A stretch of DNA of 64,000 bases from an uncultured Bacilli bacterium. Its GTDB lineage: Bacteria > Bacillota_I > Bacilli_A > ML615J-28 > CAG-313. A program made the translations under genes and the position numbers. Below are positions 63,979-64,000 of the stretch, piece after piece; positions within the stretch are counted from its first letter, which is position 1; every line of letters begins with the position of its first letter. The stretch is taken from NCBI GenBank assembly GCA_934140285.1, contig CAKPBI010000002.1, forward strand, positions 132,829-196,828, written 5' to 3'. Below the pieces are notes generated by a model that did no database searches, had not been told where the DNA came from, and was given only the letters and a program-made list of their open reading frames with translations.

Positions 63979-64000
63979 GTAAGGTTTTACCTTGCTTTTT
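63979..64000 (+). terminator. Rho-independent terminator after topB
   Basis: Stem GTAAGG / CCTTGC (one G-U) with a TTTTA loop, followed by a T run that reaches the window edge. Confidence 0.7.

Noticed and set aside
1..64000. Alternative genetic code with TGA as tryptophan, as in many mollicutes
   Set aside because: TGA acts as stop at the ends of cdsA (12935), trmB (23653) and nnr (38079), and core proteins are not interrupted by it; Trp is coded by TGG.

Overview
The window is a 64 kb piece of a low-GC, AT-rich bacterial chromosome of Bacillota/Bacilli type, possibly from the Erysipelotrichia- or Mycoplasmatota-related gut lineages (genus not determinable). Support for this: the order rpsB-tsf-pyrH-frr-uppS-cdsA-dxr-rseP, trmFO next to a XerC-type recombinase, many lipoproteins, a T-box, an S2 leader and strong Shine-Dalgarno sites. 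TGA is used as a stop (for example cdsA, trmB and the NAD(P)HX repair gene), so the code is the standard bacterial one. A CotY/CotZ-type coat protein suggests an endospore former. Nearly all genes are on the + strand; only the coat protein and uppP are on the - strand.

Region by region. 1-5.9 kb: the 3' part of thrS, a transglutaminase-like protein with an unusual start, a triple-LysM protein, trmFO, a tyrosine recombinase and a GNAT acetyltransferase. 5.9-7.5 kb: a broken Rhs/YD-repeat C-terminal fragment and a possible immunity gene. 8-15.8 kb: translation and envelope-lipid core genes. 15.8-19.8 kb: a membrane acyltransferase-like protein, an acyl-CoA ligase-like enzyme and the PLP synthase PdxST. 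19.8-24.8 kb: CotZ-like coat protein, uppP, an EIIB-like membrane protein, pepV, trmB, a DUF84 NTPase, a DJ-1 family protein and tRNA-Arg(CCU). 25-33.7 kb: an accessory surface region of six lipoproteins with a repeated leader cassette, ending in a secreted M64 protease with BspA-type leucine-rich repeats. 33.8-40 kb: an SDR, a sigma factor with a large C-terminal extension, NAD(P)HX repair, and a DUF2089/HAAS-DUF4097/membrane-protein operon. 40-44.6 kb: a yybP-ykoY (Mn2+) riboswitch before an OadB-like sodium pump with a 52-residue OadG-like partner, a methionine T-box before metNIQ, and a MazG-like enzyme. 44.6-48 kb: a MORN + two AAA+ + trypsin-like protease gene interrupted by one frameshift. 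48-64 kb: copA-copZ, a phosphodiester glycosidase-like surface protein, lipoproteins, cardiolipin synthase, an HD hydrolase, nagA, an ABC exporter and topB.

Pathways that fit together: uppS, cdsA, dxr, uppP and cardiolipin synthase serve isoprenoid carrier and phospholipid synthesis. The T-box ties metNIQ to methionyl-tRNA charging. copA and copZ form a copper export pair. The best candidates for something undescribed are the repeated sORF-hairpin leader before the lipoprotein genes, the MORN-AAA-AAA-trypsin architecture, the sigma-factor fusion and the Mn2+-riboswitch/Na+-pump pairing.
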